A DNA stretch of 64,000 nt from Thiocystis violascens DSM 198 (GTDB lineage Bacteria; Pseudomonadota; Gammaproteobacteria; Chromatiales; Chromatiaceae): NCBI RefSeq assembly GCF_000227745.2, contig NC_018012.1, positions 4,630,501-4,694,500 on the forward strand, given 5' to 3'. Of the stretch, positions 1 through 8,779 are shown piece by piece. How positions within the stretch are numbered: the stretch's first letter is position 1; the number at the start of each line of letters is the position of its first letter. Position numbers and translations under genes: made by a program. Below the pieces are notes generated by a model, which saw only the letters and a program-made list of their open reading frames with translations, ran no database searches and was not told where the DNA came from.

Positions 1-162
1 CAAAATCTCGCGGTCAATGAGCGCATCAAATACTATGAGCAGGAACTGAGTCTATTGAACCAGCCAGCCACTTTTCGTGAGAAAGTTCTGGTCAATGTGT
101 ACCGCTGCCTGCTTCAAGGTTGCGTTCGTCAGAGCGACTCCAAGGCCAGTCTTGCTGGTTAA
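1..162 (+). CDS. C-terminal end of an unidentified protein (partial)
   Basis: An open frame runs from the first base of the window to a TAA at 160-162 and gives 53 residues ending in QSDSKASLAG. The start lies outside the window. The visible part is helical and mildly charged (NERIKYYEQELSLL near the beginning) with two cysteines. I do not recognise the family. It is transcribed towards the convergent prsT gene, with palindromic repeats filling the gap between them. Being open to the window edge is the only evidence for coding, so the call is moderate. Confidence 0.5.
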   Translation, partial: QNLAVNERIKYYEQELSLLNQPATFREKVLVNVYRCLLQGCVRQSDSKASLAG

Positions 163-297
163 GGCGATTTCCCGTAGGAACCCGCTTGCGGGCGACGTGA
201 CATGCTAAAGGTGTCTTCCGTGCGCTCACCTTTCGCCCGCAAGCGAGCTCCTACGGGGTTTGACGCTTGGCAAAGTCATTTCGGGAATTCGCCTAAG
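163..297. repeat. REP-like palindrome, family A (complete)
   Basis: Two arms, about 171-195 and 233-257, form a long hairpin around the core AGGAGCCCGCTTGCGGGCGA. The right flank (GACGCTTGGCAAAGTCATTTC) is the reverse complement of the flank of the copies at 36254-36387 and 58549-58620. It is a dispersed intergenic element lying between convergent genes, where it could also act as a bidirectional terminator. Confidence 0.75.
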
Positions 298-386
298 TCG
301 CCTCAGTCCTGAGGTTGATCGGCTCAGGCGAGATTAGGCCGAGGTGTTGACCGTTTGATCGTGACGCAAGTCACGGCAGTTGCAGC

Positions 387-419
387 CGACGCCGGGGCGG
401 GTTTTCATACCCGCCCCCG
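387..419. repeat. Short palindrome, family C (GGGCGGGTTT...AAACCCGCC type)
   Basis: Inverted repeat with GGGGCGGGTTT facing ACCCGCCCCC. Close relatives occur at 20621-20655 and 40611-40643, again just past gene 3' ends. It sits downstream of prsT on the minus strand and may work as its transcript end, but there is no T-tract. Confidence 0.55.
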
Positions 420-475
420 ATCTGACTAGCCGGATGTCCGCTGCAGTTCCTAACGATGATCGAGGCGGTCTCGGA

Positions 476-3400
476 TCAGCGACCCCGGAGGGACTTAAGC
501 AGTGCCTCTGCCTCCGAGCGTTCCGGGAATTGACGATCCCCCTTCAAGGCTGATTCCAGAACCTGCGTTGCCTCTCTGGTATCGTCGCCTTCGCGCAGAA
601 TCTGTGCCTTATGGAACAGGATGCTGCCATTGTCGGCGTCGATCTCCAGTGCCTTGTCGATGACGCGCCGGGCTTCTCGTGCATCTCCATTGCGGAGCAG
701 AACCATTGCCAGCGTGTCCGCGATATCGGCGGATTTCGGAGCGGCCGCATAAGCCTGCCGGGCATAATCGAGCGCCTTTGAGGGGTCGCGATCCTGAATC
801 AGCCACGCCAGATTATTCATCGCGATCACATTCTTCGGGTTTGACCCCAGTGCCCGTTCAAAGTGAACGATGGCGTCGTCCGTGCGCTTAAGGTTCATAT
901 AAAGCTGCGCGAGCTGAAACTGAATCAGGCCGTCCTCGGGGTGCTGTTCGACCCACTTCGCCATCAAGCGCTCAGCCCCGTCGGTATCCCCAGATTGCAT
1001 GCGGGCGCGCGCCAGCCAAACCAGGTTGGCCGTCGAGGGCGTCTGGTCGAACAGCGCTTGATACGAGGAGAGCGCGGCGCCCCATTCGCCCTGGCTTTCG
1101 GCAAGGTTCCCTTCGAGCAGCAGAGCATCCGGATGTTCCGCACCGACGATTTTCTTCAGTTCGACGATCCTGGACTTCGCGTCTGGGACTGATTTCTTCG
1201 CGATGGCAAGTCGCGTCAACCCGCTCAACGCGGCAATCGACTTGGGGTCGATCTGCAACGCCTGCTCCAGGGCTTGCTCCGCCTTGTCCGGATGGTCAAG
1301 GCCGACCTCGGCTCGCGCGATGGCGATCGAGACCTTGGGGTCGTTCGGGGTCAGACGGGCAAGCTGCTCAAGGGTCTTCCGCGCCTCCTCGAAACGCTTG
1401 AACGCCAACTCCGACTCCGCCAGCAGTCCCAACAGACTGACATCTTGTGGAAAATCGGAACGCACCTCCGAGAGCACGCGAATGGCCTCCTCTGGATTGT
1501 CCTGCTTGAGATGATAGGCACCGAGATACAGCCGCGGTTGGAGCTGTCGCGGATTCAGTTTTACTGCCTCATCAAGATAACGCTGCGCGGCGGCCTGGTC
1601 TTCCTGGATCAGCGCCAGTCTTGCGAGACTGGCGAGGATGCCAACGTTACTCGGATTTCGCTTCAGGCTTTCCTCATAGTAAGTCTTGGCTCCGACATAA
1701 TCCTTGGCCTGGATGGCGATGGACGCCAGTCCGCTGCTGGCGGCGACGTTTCCTGGCTCCAGCTCAAGCGCCTTGCGGAAGGATTGCGCCGCGTCATCGG
1801 TTTTTTGATCGCGCAGATACAGAATCCCCAACAGGGTATGCGCGCGTACCGACTCCGGTTGGCGCTTGCGCAAATCGAGCGCCGCCTGCAGTGCCCCACT
1901 CTGATCGTCGTTGCGCAGATAGCCCAGCACCAGTTGCTCGGCCGCGCCCCAGAGTTTGGAGTCCGTGTCGAAGTCCGCCCCCGCGCCTTCCGCGGTCAGC
2001 AAGTCCTGGAAAGCCTCGTTGGCCGCCGAGGAGTCGCCCTTGAGTTGGGCCACCTGTCCCTCAATCAGATACACATCCGGATGCGTGCTGCCCAGGCGGT
2101 TCTTCAGTTCCTGAAGACGGCGTTCCGCCCCGGCGAGATCCTTCTCCGCGATCGCCAGCCGAGCCAGCAGATTGATGGCGGGCACGAATGTCTCGTCAAG
2201 CACGAGCGCCTGCTCCAACTCGCGCTTTGCCTGCTCGGAATCTCCCAGACCCGCGTCGGCGAGTGCCCGTGCGACCCGGATCTTGGGATCGTCCGGAACC
2301 AGGCCGCTCAATTCCTGGAGCGTCGACTTGGCCGCGCCATATTGCTTCAGGGCAATCTGCGCATCCACCATCACGCCCAGTAGCGCCGTGTTCTTCGGAA
2401 AGTCCGCTTGCATGCCGGAGACAATCTCCAGCGACTGTGCCGGCTCGCCACGCTGTAAATGGTAGGCCGCGAGATAGAGACGGGGTTCGAGCGCCTTCGG
2501 ATTGCGCGCGACGGCATCGTCCAGATAGGACTTGGCGCCAGCCTGATCATTCTGCGCCAGCGCTAGCTTGGCGAGCATGATGAGTACCTGGGCATTCTCC
2601 GGATGATGCTTGAGACTCGCGGTAAAATAGCCCTTCGCCTTCTCAAGATCCTTGTCCTGCAGCGCCATTGCCGCCAGGGCGCTGCTCGCGGCAAGATCGG
2701 TCGGGTCCAGATCCAGTGCCTTGCGAAACGCCTCGGATGCCGCAGCAGTCTCCTTGCGCTGGAGATAGACCACGCCGAGCAGCGTCTGCGCGCGCGCCGA
2801 GCCAGGTTCGCGCTTGCGATAATCGAGCGCAGCCTCCAACGCGCGGTCCAGTTCGCCGCCGCGTACGGCTCCCAGCACCAATTGTTCGGCGGCGCCCTGG
2901 AAGGTCGGATCCATCTTCAGGGCTTCCTGTAAAGCAGCCAGCCCCTCCTGCGAGTCGCCCTGACCCAGCAGGGCCGCGCCCAAGCGGGCGCTGGCGGCGG
3001 CTGAGTCAGGGAGCACCGCCTTGACCTGACGCAGATAGGTCACGCTCTCCTCGCGTTTGCCCTGAGTCATGAGCGCGCTGGCAAGCAGATCCATGGTTGC
3101 CACGTCGCCAGGCGCTTCCTGCAGGATCGCGCGCGCGAGCCGTTCGGTTTCTTGCGCCTCGCCCAATTGCAGAAGCGCCATGGCCAGCATCCGCCGCGTC
3201 GCCAGATCGTCCGGTCGCGCGCTGACCGCGCGTTCCAGATGGATCTTCGCTAGCTCAGGCTCGCCCCGCGCCATGCGGGCCGCGCCTGCAAGCGCCTGGG
3301 CGGCCGCGAAATCCGGGTTGGCGCCAAGCGCAACCGTCAGGCGATCGATCGCCTTGGCATAGTCCTTCCGGGTGTAGAGCAGAAGACCCTCGGCATAGTC

Positions 3401-4204
3401 GATCTGAGGATTGTTCTTGAGACGTTTGCGGAGCTGTTCGATGTCTGCCTGCGCCTCGTCGAGCCGATTGGCCTGAATGCGCACATAGGCACGGCTCAAC
3501 TGGCTCTGGACGCCGATGACGGGATCCGCCATGGCCTTGGTGAAGGCCGCCTCCGCGGTTGCGGGGTCGCCCGCCGCGCGCTCGATTTCGCCGAGCAGAT
3601 TCAACGCAGTGGCGTTAGTGAGATCATGTTCGAGTACCTGGTTGACCAGGGTGCGCGCCTCGTCGAGCTTGCGATTGCTGGCCTGAATGCGAGCCATGGC
3701 AAGCCGTGCGGGGGCCGATTCGCCATCCGCCTTCAGCGCCTCGGACGCCTTGGCTTCCGCCCCGGCCGGATCGCCTTGGCCGAGCAAGGATTCGGCCTGG
3801 ATCGCCAGGAGTTCAGCACGCAGTCCGCTCGTCGCGGTATCCGGGATCGCTAGCTCCTGAAGACGTTGGATATTGCCCTGTCGCAGCCATGCCAGCGCCA
3901 GCCAAGGTTGAACGTCGGTTGACTCGGCCCCCAGTTTTTGCGCACGCTCCAGTTCCCGCGTGGCCGCGGCCTGATCGCCCATCCGCAGATAGGCCTGTCC
4001 CAGAAGCGCGCGCGCCCGCGGGTTCTGCGCATCCGCCTGCAGTGCATTCTTCAGTTCGATGACCGCCGTTTTCAGTTCGCCCTGTTTCAGCGCAGCCTCC
4101 CCGCGGGCCAGATCGTTTTCAGGAGCAGCCGCACCGCAGGTGCCGGTCAGAACCGTCAGAACGACGGCGATCAATCCATATCGTCTACTTGGTACACGTA
4201 TCAT
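476..4204 (-). CDS. prsT: PEP-CTERM system TPR-repeat protein PrsT, enlarged by an internal duplication
   Basis: A 1242-residue protein made almost wholly of tetratricopeptide repeats, matching the PrsT proteins found near exosortase/PEP-CTERM exopolysaccharide loci. The start is the ATG at 4204, preceded by AGGAG and followed by a hydrophobic leader (YGLIAVVLTVLTGTC). PrsT is usually a lipoprotein and a Cys follows the leader, but the lipobox (LTGTC) is imperfect. Residues about 437-752 and 753-1068 are a tandem duplication: both begin with GAAEQLVLG and align throughout. This explains why the protein is roughly 300 residues longer than the usual 900 or so. The likely role is protein-protein scaffolding in the envelope during polysaccharide/PEP-CTERM export. 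The family match is solid from TPR content and context; the precise function is not established. Confidence 0.85.
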   Translation of the reverse strand: MIRVPSRRYGLIAVVLTVLTGTCGAAAPENDLARGEAALKQGELKTAVIELKNALQADAQNPRARALLGQAYLRMGDQAAATRELERAQKLGAESTDVQPWLALAWLRQGNIQRLQELAIPDTATSGLRAELLAIQAESLLGQGDPAGAEAKASEALKADGESAPARLAMARIQASNRKLDEARTLVNQVLEHDLTNATALNLLGEIERAAGDPATAEAAFTKAMADPVIGVQSQLSRAYVRIQANRLDEAQADIEQLRKRLKNNPQIDYAEGLLLYTRKDYAKAIDRLTVALGANPDFAAAQALAGAARMARGEPELAKIHLERAVSARPDDLATRRMLAMALLQLGEAQETERLARAILQEAPGDVATMDLLASALMTQGKREESVTYLRQVKAVLPDSAAASARLGAALLGQGDSQEGLAALQEALKMDPTFQGAAEQLVLGAVRGGELDRALEAALDYRKREPGSARAQTLLGVVYLQRKETAAASEAFRKALDLDPTDLAASSALAAMALQDKDLEKAKGYFTASLKHHPENAQVLIMLAKLALAQNDQAGAKSYLDDAVARNPKALEPRLYLAAYHLQRGEPAQSLEIVSGMQADFPKNTALLGVMVDAQIALKQYGAAKSTLQELSGLVPDDPKIRVARALADAGLGDSEQAKRELEQALVLDETFVPAINLLARLAIAEKDLAGAERRLQELKNRLGSTHPDVYLIEGQVAQLKGDSSAANEAFQDLLTAEGAGADFDTDSKLWGAAEQLVLGYLRNDDQSGALQAALDLRKRQPESVRAHTLLGILYLRDQKTDDAAQSFRKALELEPGNVAASSGLASIAIQAKDYVGAKTYYEESLKRNPSNVGILASLARLALIQEDQAAAQRYLDEAVKLNPRQLQPRLYLGAYHLKQDNPEEAIRVLSEVRSDFPQDVSLLGLLAESELAFKRFEEARKTLEQLARLTPNDPKVSIAIARAEVGLDHPDKAEQALEQALQIDPKSIAALSGLTRLAIAKKSVPDAKSRIVELKKIVGAEHPDALLLEGNLAESQGEWGAALSSYQALFDQTPSTANLVWLARARMQSGDTDGAERLMAKWVEQHPEDGLIQFQLAQLYMNLKRTDDAIVHFERALGSNPKNVIAMNNLAWLIQDRDPSKALDYARQAYAAAPKSADIADTLAMVLLRNGDAREARRVIDKALEIDADNGSILFHKAQILREGDDTREATQVLESALKGDRQFPERSEAEALLKSLRGR

Positions 4205-4447
4205 AGTAGTAGCCTCTCCTGGTCGCATGAAGGGTGTATTCGATAATCCAAGCGTGATGGCTGGCATTGCGGACATTCAGTCAAGTCACTGACGTCAGTG
4301 CTGGGCCGGAATGATGCCGCAGCGCGATCTGGAACACAATGAAGCGGCGGTCTGGATTGTCCGGCCGGCGCGGCTGTGGCGGACCATGATTTGGCGCATC
4401 GGATCCAAGGGATCTCCCAGGGATCGCCGAGTGACACTCGGCCCATT

Positions 4448-5194
4448 TCAGTCATGGTGCAGATTGTGATTGAGAAGGCTCAGCACCTCGGAGGTCACGG
4501 CAATGATCGCATTCGGGCCAAAGCCCGCTTCGGTCAACTCCCGATACAGGCTTTTGGCCACGAGCTTGGCAATCCGTGCCGGCTCCGGAGCGATTGGCCG
4601 CGGGGTGGTGCCGGGCGCTTCCTGCTGACGCTCGCGCAGGATCGCCATCTGCAGGATGCGCGATTCGGCCAGTTTCTGGAGCTGAAAGGTCTGAATCGAC
4701 TTCCCGATGAACATCGCAAAAATGGTAATGAGTTCGAGATCCTTGCGCGTCAGCAGGGGGCCATCGCTCGGTCCCTTGACATTGAGAACCCCGACCGGCT
4801 GGGAGGCGACCTCGATCGGCACCGAGATCAAGCTTGGATTGCCCGAATCCTTGAACCGGGCCACCGACGCGAATGGCGATGTCGCGATATCGGGCACCAG
4901 CAAGGGGGTGCGCGTCGTCAGCACATGGCCCGCGATCCCCTTGCTCATGCTGACCGTTTGACGCAGCGCCTCGGGCGGCAGCGGGCCGAAATACGCGAAG
5001 ATCCGCAGATGTGCCTCCCGCTCGCCATTCAAGGGTTCGCTCAGGAGCATGATCGAACAGCGATCCGTGCGAATCAGCTCGGCGGTCATCCGGGCCAATT
5101 CGGTCAGCCCTTCCTCCAGGTTGGCGTGCTGCTCGATGAGCTGCGAGGAACTAATGAGCTGGCTAAGAAAATTGGTGTCGACGATGCTGTCCAT
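4448..5194 (-). CDS. GAF-domain protein
   Basis: A 248-residue soluble protein. Residues about 15-170 form a GAF domain (DRCSIMLLSEP, then GIAGHV, PSLISVPI and VGVLNVKGP strands), the small-molecule or redox-sensing fold. A helical C-terminal tail (ARIAKLVAKSLYRELTEAGF) carries no recognisable output domain. An upstream in-frame start at 5224 lies inside the insertion sequence, so ATG 5194 is preferred. It is on the same strand as, and downstream of, the envelope set at 6461-11028; the IS5-family element inserted 14 bp upstream of the start now separates it from that transcript and from its own promoter. The ligand is unknown. It lies directly upstream of prsT, so a matrix-related signalling role is a guess. 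Confidence 0.8.
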   Translation of the reverse strand: MDSIVDTNFLSQLISSSQLIEQHANLEEGLTELARMTAELIRTDRCSIMLLSEPLNGEREAHLRIFAYFGPLPPEALRQTVSMSKGIAGHVLTTRTPLLVPDIATSPFASVARFKDSGNPSLISVPIEVASQPVGVLNVKGPSDGPLLTRKDLELITIFAMFIGKSIQTFQLQKLAESRILQMAILRERQQEAPGTTPRPIAPEPARIAKLVAKSLYRELTEAGFGPNAIIAVTSEVLSLLNHNLHHD

Positions 5195-5210
5195 GATTGG
5201 CGGACTGTAA

Positions 5211-6404
5211 GAGGGTGTAGACAAAAATAATTGAGCTGCTATTTGTATACCAGTCTACAACTGAGCTGGTGTGCGCTGATGTCGAAAGCTGGTCGTCCCC
5301 CCAAGATTCACGAGGCGGAGCAAGCGGTATTGCGTCAAATTGTCACGGATCGCCCGACCTCCACGCTGTCAGAGATTGCCCGGGAACTCGCGGCACGGAC
5401 GGGAATCGAGGCTCATGAAGCAACGATTCGCAAGTCCTTGCGGGAGGCGGGCGTCACGCGCCTCCGGGGCGAGAGTGGTCTCGAGGCGCAAGCGCGCGCA
5501 ACGCCGCGTCGGTATGGGTATACGGATGCGCATCGTCGCCACGACCCCGACCAAAGCTACCCAAGTTGTCTGACCGATGCGGAGTGGGACTTGGTCGCCG
5601 CTCTCTTTGAGATGCCGGGCGGGCGGGGTCAACCGCCCCGCGTGTCGCGCCGGAGCATCCTGGAGGCGTGTTGCTACGTGGTGCGCACGGGGTGCGCGTG
5701 GCGGATGCTGCCGCACGATTTCGCGCCTTGGCAGAATGTCTACAAGACGTTTCGCCGTTGGAGTGCGGCTGGGAAGTTTGAGCAGATGCATGATCGACTG
5801 CGGGGGCAATGGCGCGAACGCGAGGGGCGTGAGATCGCGCCGACGGCGGCGGTGCTGGATGCGCAATCGACCCGCGGCTCGCCGCAGGGTGGACCGAGCG
5901 GCTTTGATGCGGGCAAGCAGGTCAAGGGGCGCAAGCGCAGCCTGGTGGTCGATACCTTGGGGTTCGTGTTGGCGGTGAGCGTGGTCGCGGCCAATCTTCA
6001 GGACCGCGATGCCGCCTCGGGCGCCGTCGCTGACGCGGCCGCCAAGTACCCCCAGATCAACACGCTGTTTGTCGATAGCGCCTACGCCGGTCAATTTGCC
6101 CAAACCACCGAGCAGACCCACGCGATCCGCGTGGAAGTCGTGCGCCATCCAGCCAACAAAAGCGTTGGCTCCTGGCACGTGGACGGGGCGCCTGACCGAG
6201 TGGTGATCGCCAACGCCGACGGCTTCGTTCCGCTGCCGAAGCGCTGGGTTGTCGAGCGCACCCATGCGTGGAATGAGCGTGCCCGTCGATTGATCATGCA
6301 TCATGACCGTCTGCCAGCGGTCTCCGAAACCTGGGTTTGGCTGGCGGAGGCGCGCATCCTGCTGCGGCGGTTGACCACAACGGTTTGATTTTGTCTACAC
6401 CCTC
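5211..6404 (+). mobile_element. IS5-family insertion sequence, copy 1 (intact, 1194 bp)
   Basis: Terminal inverted repeats GAGGGTGTAGACAAAA and TTTTGTCTACACCCTC bound the element. It is flanked by a 3-bp target duplication TAA (5208-5210 and 6405-6407), fitting the TNA targets of IS5 subgroups such as IS427/IS1031/ISL2. Near-identical copies lie at 39383-40576 and 57356-58548. It sits between the MMPL gene and the GAF gene. Confidence 0.95.
5279..6388 (+). CDS. IS5-family DDE transposase with N-terminal HTH
   Basis: 369 residues from ATG 5279; a TTG further upstream at 5231 is also in frame but less likely. Residues about 1-75 look like a helix-turn-helix that would bind the ends (GRPPKIHEAEQAVLRQIV, then IRKSLREAGVTRLRG). 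The catalytic DDE domain follows: first D in VLDAQS, second D in LFVDSAYAG, and E in VVERTHAWNERARRL, the Y-(2)-R-(3)-E-(6)-K-like signature region. Long open frames on the opposite strand are GC-driven shadows. Copy 2 (39451-40560) is nearly identical. Confidence 0.95.
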   Translation: MSKAGRPPKIHEAEQAVLRQIVTDRPTSTLSEIARELAARTGIEAHEATIRKSLREAGVTRLRGESGLEAQARATPRRYGYTDAHRRHDPDQSYPSCLTDAEWDLVAALFEMPGGRGQPPRVSRRSILEACCYVVRTGCAWRMLPHDFAPWQNVYKTFRRWSAAGKFEQMHDRLRGQWREREGREIAPTAAVLDAQSTRGSPQGGPSGFDAGKQVKGRKRSLVVDTLGFVLAVSVVAANLQDRDAASGAVADAAAKYPQINTLFVDSAYAGQFAQTTEQTHAIRVEVVRHPANKSVGSWHVDGAPDRVVIANADGFVPLPKRWVVERTHAWNERARRLIMHHDRLPAVSETWVWLAEARILLRRLTTTV

Positions 6405-6460
6405 TAAGAAAGCGATGGTCAAACGCATGTCGGAGAACCTGGGGCGGGATCGCTCTGGAA

Positions 6461-8758
6461 TCAGAGTAACGGCTTTTCGCCTTGCGAGCGACGCTTGGCT
6501 TGGCGCAAATTCGACGCATGGAGCACGATCAGAATTGCCGGCAGGAGGAGCAGGTCGAAGAGCAGCGCGGCCAAGAGACCGACGCTGGTCAATAAGCCAA
6601 ATTGCGCGATCGGTTGAAAATCCGAGAACATCAGGACCGCGAATTGCGCTGAGAGAATGATGGTGGTTGCGACGCACGCCTGCCCTGTTTGACGGTATGT
6701 TCTGGCCAACGACCAGATGACCGACAGCCCTTGGTGTCTCCGTCGCTGGTAGCCATCGTAAAAATGGATGGTATCGTCCACCGCGATACCGACCGCAACG
6801 CTGGCAATCAAGGCCGTGGCCATGTTCAGGTTGATGCCGACGGCACCCATCACCATGAAAATAAATAAAATAGGGGCGATGTTGGGCAGCATGCAGAGCA
6901 ATCCGGCGCCAGGAGAGCGCCAGGCCAAGACGAGCAGGATGAAAATGATCATCAGCGCGCCCCAGAGGCTGCGGATTTGTCCCTGGATCAGCAAGGTTTC
7001 CTGGTCGGAAAAAAGCCTGCCCTCGCCGCCAATCTCCCAATGTAGATCCGGCTCCGCAAGATCCTGTAAATGCGCTCGGATCCGCGCGATGACCTGTCCG
7101 ATTTCCCGTGCGCCGTGCACGTTTAGATTTAGCAACATGACCGTGCGTTGGAACTCATGATTGACAAAATCGTATAGATCCCGTCCGTCATAGACGAAAA
7201 GATATTGGCTGATCAGCGCCGCATCCTCTGGCAAAGAGCGGAAGCGGGGTTCCTGTCCGTGGAAGGCCCAATGCATTTCCTCGATAAAATCGACCAGCGA
7301 AAAGGCCTGGTCGACTTCGGGCAGGGTCAACACCCAATCCTGGACGGCCTGGATAACGGCCAGTTTATCGGGCTCCTTGAGCGAATCGCGCGACGGGCCA
7401 TCGAACACGATTTGCAAAGGCGTCACCCCCGATAATTGCTGATCGATGCGTGCCGTTGACTGCGTGATCGGGTGATCCTGAGCGAAAAATTTCAATAAAT
7501 TGGTCTCGGTCTTCACCTGCCAGATGAAGGGGATGCCCGCCCCCAGCAGCAGAGCGAAAGCCGCCAGGGTCCAGACGGGGCGTCGAATCCCCCAAGCGGA
7601 AAGGAAGCCCGTCAGCCAGCGCATCCACCGCAATCCGCCACGGTCGGTTGGCCATGCCTTGCCAGGCCAGTGAGCCAGGATGGGCGGCAGGAGGCCAATC
7701 ACGACGAAGTAAATCAGGATGGCGCCAGCGGCGCCGGTCAAACCCAGCGAGCGAATGGGGGGGATCGGGCTGAGGCTCAGCGAGGCAAGACCCGCGGCGG
7801 TGGTCAGTGCGGTGAACAGGGCGGGTTTACGAATCTCGCGTACCGCCCAGTGGACTTGTTCGGAGCCGCGCACCCCCAAGCGGGCCGCCAGCGCCATTGA
7901 ATTATAAAGATGCAGCAGCAGCGCGATCGTCAGTGCGGAAATCAGAGGTGGCGTCATGCTCGACACTAGATTGTAGGGTTGACCGCTCAGAACATAACCG
8001 GCAAGCGTCGCGGAAACCGTTGCGCTGACCGCCAGCAGACCGAACAGCGCGGCGCGCAGGTGGCGCACCATCCACCACAGCAGAACCAGACCCACCAGGC
8101 TGGTGAGCGGCACGAAGATCAGGTTGTCGCGTAGCATCGAACGCAATTCCGCGGCATCCAGTGGCACCATGCCGGCCAGCGCGGTCAAATGTCCGGCAAG
8201 ACCGACCTCGGTCACGGCGGCGCGGAAGAATTCTTCCAGTTCCATCCGCTTGAGACTTTCGCCCAGAGGCACGGGCCGCACGATCAGACTCAGGCCCTGA
8301 CCGTCCGCCGAAGCCAGCGCGCCTGGCGCAAAGCGGTCGGCTAGAACCCGTTCGCGTCGTTGTTCGAGAGTGAGTGTCTGAAGCTCCTTCAGATCCAGCA
8401 GACGTTCGACGCTGAATCCATCCGCGGTGGCGCTGATGTGATCGGCGCGCGTGACGCCGAGTACCCGCTCCATCAGCGGCCATTGCTCCAGCCGCTCCGC
8501 CAGACGGTCCAGCGCGAGCAGGACGCGGTCCGAATAGATGTCCGTGCCTTCGAACAGTGCGACGAGGATCTGATCGTTGGGGAATTCCTGGCGCAATGCG
8601 CGATCCAGAATCACCGAGGGTGCATCGGCGGGCAGATAGACCTGGGGGGCATTGTTGATTGTGAGTTTCAACAGTAGCAGATTGGACGCCACGAGCATAC
8701 AGGCGAGCAGGAACACCGCCGCATAGGCATGCCAACGAGGTTGACGGAAAATGGACAT
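6461..8758 (-). CDS. MMPL/RND-family inner-membrane transporter
   Basis: 765 residues with the RND/MMPL layout: one N-terminal membrane helix (about 12-32), a large periplasmic loop, a block of helices (about 210-370), a second single helix (about 395-415), a second periplasmic loop and a final block (about 600-755). The sequence VAVGIAVDDTIHFYDGY is the typical sterol-sensing-like RND helix with charged residues. Family members export lipids or other hydrophobic compounds using the proton gradient. It is the last gene of a co-directional set: LolA-like (11028 to 10210), beta-barrel (10213 to 8780), then this gene 21 bp later. That grouping suggests export of a lipid or lipoprotein across the envelope. 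The substrate cannot be read from sequence. Confidence 0.88.
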   Translation of the reverse strand: MSIFRQPRWHAYAAVFLLACMLVASNLLLLKLTINNAPQVYLPADAPSVILDRALRQEFPNDQILVALFEGTDIYSDRVLLALDRLAERLEQWPLMERVLGVTRADHISATADGFSVERLLDLKELQTLTLEQRRERVLADRFAPGALASADGQGLSLIVRPVPLGESLKRMELEEFFRAAVTEVGLAGHLTALAGMVPLDAAELRSMLRDNLIFVPLTSLVGLVLLWWMVRHLRAALFGLLAVSATVSATLAGYVLSGQPYNLVSSMTPPLISALTIALLLHLYNSMALAARLGVRGSEQVHWAVREIRKPALFTALTTAAGLASLSLSPIPPIRSLGLTGAAGAILIYFVVIGLLPPILAHWPGKAWPTDRGGLRWMRWLTGFLSAWGIRRPVWTLAAFALLLGAGIPFIWQVKTETNLLKFFAQDHPITQSTARIDQQLSGVTPLQIVFDGPSRDSLKEPDKLAVIQAVQDWVLTLPEVDQAFSLVDFIEEMHWAFHGQEPRFRSLPEDAALISQYLFVYDGRDLYDFVNHEFQRTVMLLNLNVHGAREIGQVIARIRAHLQDLAEPDLHWEIGGEGRLFSDQETLLIQGQIRSLWGALMIIFILLVLAWRSPGAGLLCMLPNIAPILFIFMVMGAVGINLNMATALIASVAVGIAVDDTIHFYDGYQRRRHQGLSVIWSLARTYRQTGQACVATTIILSAQFAVLMFSDFQPIAQFGLLTSVGLLAALLFDLLLLPAILIVLHASNLRQAKRRSQGEKPLL

Positions 8759-8779
8759 GGCCCGCGACTCCTGAATTGC

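Noticed and set aside
1274..2383. 369-codon frame on the plus strand opposite prsT
   Set aside because: Lies wholly antisense to the TPR gene and repeats with its period, so it is a shadow.
5369..6304. Long open frame on the minus strand inside the IS5 element (repeated in the other two copies)
   Set aside because: Antisense to the transposase, rich in H/R/P and present only because of GC-rich codon structure.
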